In this document: positions 22,420 through 23,059 of the stretch, in pieces
Position numbering within the stretch: position 1 is the stretch's first letter
Layout: each line of letters starts with the position of its first letter
From: a virus
DNA length: 23,059 nucleotides
Virus record (IMG/VR): IMGVR_UViG_3300046692_000407
Location: 1 to 23,059 of that record
Reading direction: 5' to 3' (one strand)
Translations under genes and position numbers: made by a program
Notes under the pieces: model-generated
Seen by the model: only the letters and a program-made list of their open reading frames with translations
Told to the model about the DNA's origin: nothing
Databases searched by the model: none

Positions 22420-23059
22420 TAGCGTGCGAATCCCATTTTGAGTGATTTGACCGGCTTCCTTGCGCTCTTGGCGACAGCGAAGTACCGGAATGCATCGGAC
22501 GGATGAGACGCCCAGTCGTGAAGCGGCTTGTCTTTCCAGCAACCCTTCTTGTCGTCCCACTCTTTGCGGTAGTTCTCGAGCGCGGTGATGCCCTCTTCGC
22601 ACTTCGCCTCGTCAAAGGCGCAGTGGGCGAGGATCTCGCGCGCTTGGTCGATGCCGTCATCCACGCCGATCTTCGGCACGACCTGGAACGTCATGCGGTA
22701 GTGCTGGCCGTCGATCTCGTAGCCTTCGAGCGCCATTTCCCGGCGGGTCTTGGCATCGCTGCCGAACTCGCGGTTGTCGATGTCGTGCGGCCCCCAGTGC
22801 TCGGAGTAGGTGTAACCCTTGTCCTTGAGCACCTTCATGTAGTGCCGCAGGCCTTCCCCGCTGTTCTGGTAGAAGTCAATGACGTGATACTCGTTGCCGA
22901 CCTGACGCACGAACCAGATGGCCGTGGAGTCGCCGACGCCGATGTCCCAGAAGGTCATCACCGGCAGGTGGCTGTTGTCTGGCAACGTGCCGATGCGCTG
23001 AGCGGCGTACAGCTTTGTGAACTGCTGGGCGTAGTAGGCGCCCTCGATCGACTGTTGGA
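22419..23059 (-). CDS. terminase large subunit, C-terminal part
   Basis: The visible 212 residues are the C-terminal nuclease domain of a terminase large subunit; the ATPase domain lies beyond the right edge. The frame is open from the window end (IEGAYYAQQF precedes the first listed Met-like TTG), so no start is seen. FWDIGVGDSTAI has the conserved Asp of the RNase H-like nuclease, GPHDIDNREFGSDAKTR is the next conserved block, and HDWASHPSDAFRY is the final motif with the catalytic Asp. It packages DNA through the portal encoded next to it. Confidence 0.93.
   Translation of the reverse strand, partial: QQSIEGAYYAQQFTKLYAAQRIGTLPDNSHLPVMTFWDIGVGDSTAIWFVRQVGNEYHVIDFYQNSGEGLRHYMKVLKDKGYTYSEHWGPHDIDNREFGSDAKTRREMALEGYEIDGQHYRMTFQVVPKIGVDDGIDQAREILAHCAFDEAKCEEGITALENYRKEWDDKKGCWKDKPLHDWASHPSDAFRYFAVAKSARKPVKSLKMGFAR

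Noticed and set aside
22420-22602. N-terminal extension of the portal gene to 22602
   Set aside because: The extension lies in the terminase gene out of frame; the ATG at 22419 overlapping the terminase stop is the natural start.
1-23059. tRNA genes, CRISPR arrays, insertion sequences, integrase, att sites
   Set aside because: Looked for and not seen; no arrays of spaced repeats, transposase-like frames or cloverleaf-type sequences were recognised.

Overview
WHAT IT IS. The window is the late structural region of a lambda/HK97-type siphophage, most likely a prophage in a Pseudomonas-like gammaproteobacterium. The host call rests on the GC-rich codon use of the structural genes and the general look of the proteins; no host gene, integrase, att site, lysis or replication gene is visible. 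The structural genes all lie on the minus strand, so the phage reads from the right edge to the left edge. LAYOUT (minus strand, right to left). Packaging and head: terminase large subunit (5' end cut by the window edge), portal, F-like minor head protein, scaffold, major capsid, a HeH-domain protein, head-tail connector, head closure. Neck and tail: gp10-like protein, tail terminator, tail tube, chaperones G and GT, tape measure, tip proteins M, L, K and I, and tip attachment protein J (3' end cut by the left edge). Genes are tightly packed with stop/start overlaps. G and GT are joined by a lambda-type -1 slippery site, GGGAAAC, directly before the G stop codon. ACCESSORY GENES. The backbone is interrupted by cargo genes (morons), several of them clearly AT-richer and some on the opposite strand: a two-helix membrane protein between the head protein and scaffold, a plus-strand 124-aa protein between connector and head closure, a putAbiC-like abortive-infection protein between I and J, and a large cargo block between K and I (about 4.3-7.8 kb). 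Three of these minus-strand insertions end in a hairpin-plus-T terminator lying just upstream of the ribosome binding site of the next structural gene, so late transcription presumably depends on antitermination or read-through. THE K-I CARGO BLOCK. It holds two copies of one architecture: a small minus-strand lipoprotein gene and a plus-strand two-gene unit diverging from a shared, homologous intergenic region of almost equal length (133 and 134 nt). The two lipoproteins have nearly identical signal peptides but unrelated mature parts, and the plus-strand genes differ completely (72 aa + 314 aa in one, 178-aa membrane protein + 67 aa in the other). Between the copies lies a relict of a second gpK 3' end, frameshifted and fused at its 5' side to the terminator of one lipoprotein gene. 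This reads as stacking of two cargo modules by recombination between related phages. The 72-aa/314-aa pair and the 178-aa/67-aa pair are the best candidates here for undescribed prophage-encoded functions, perhaps superinfection exclusion or defence, but no function can be assigned from sequence alone.
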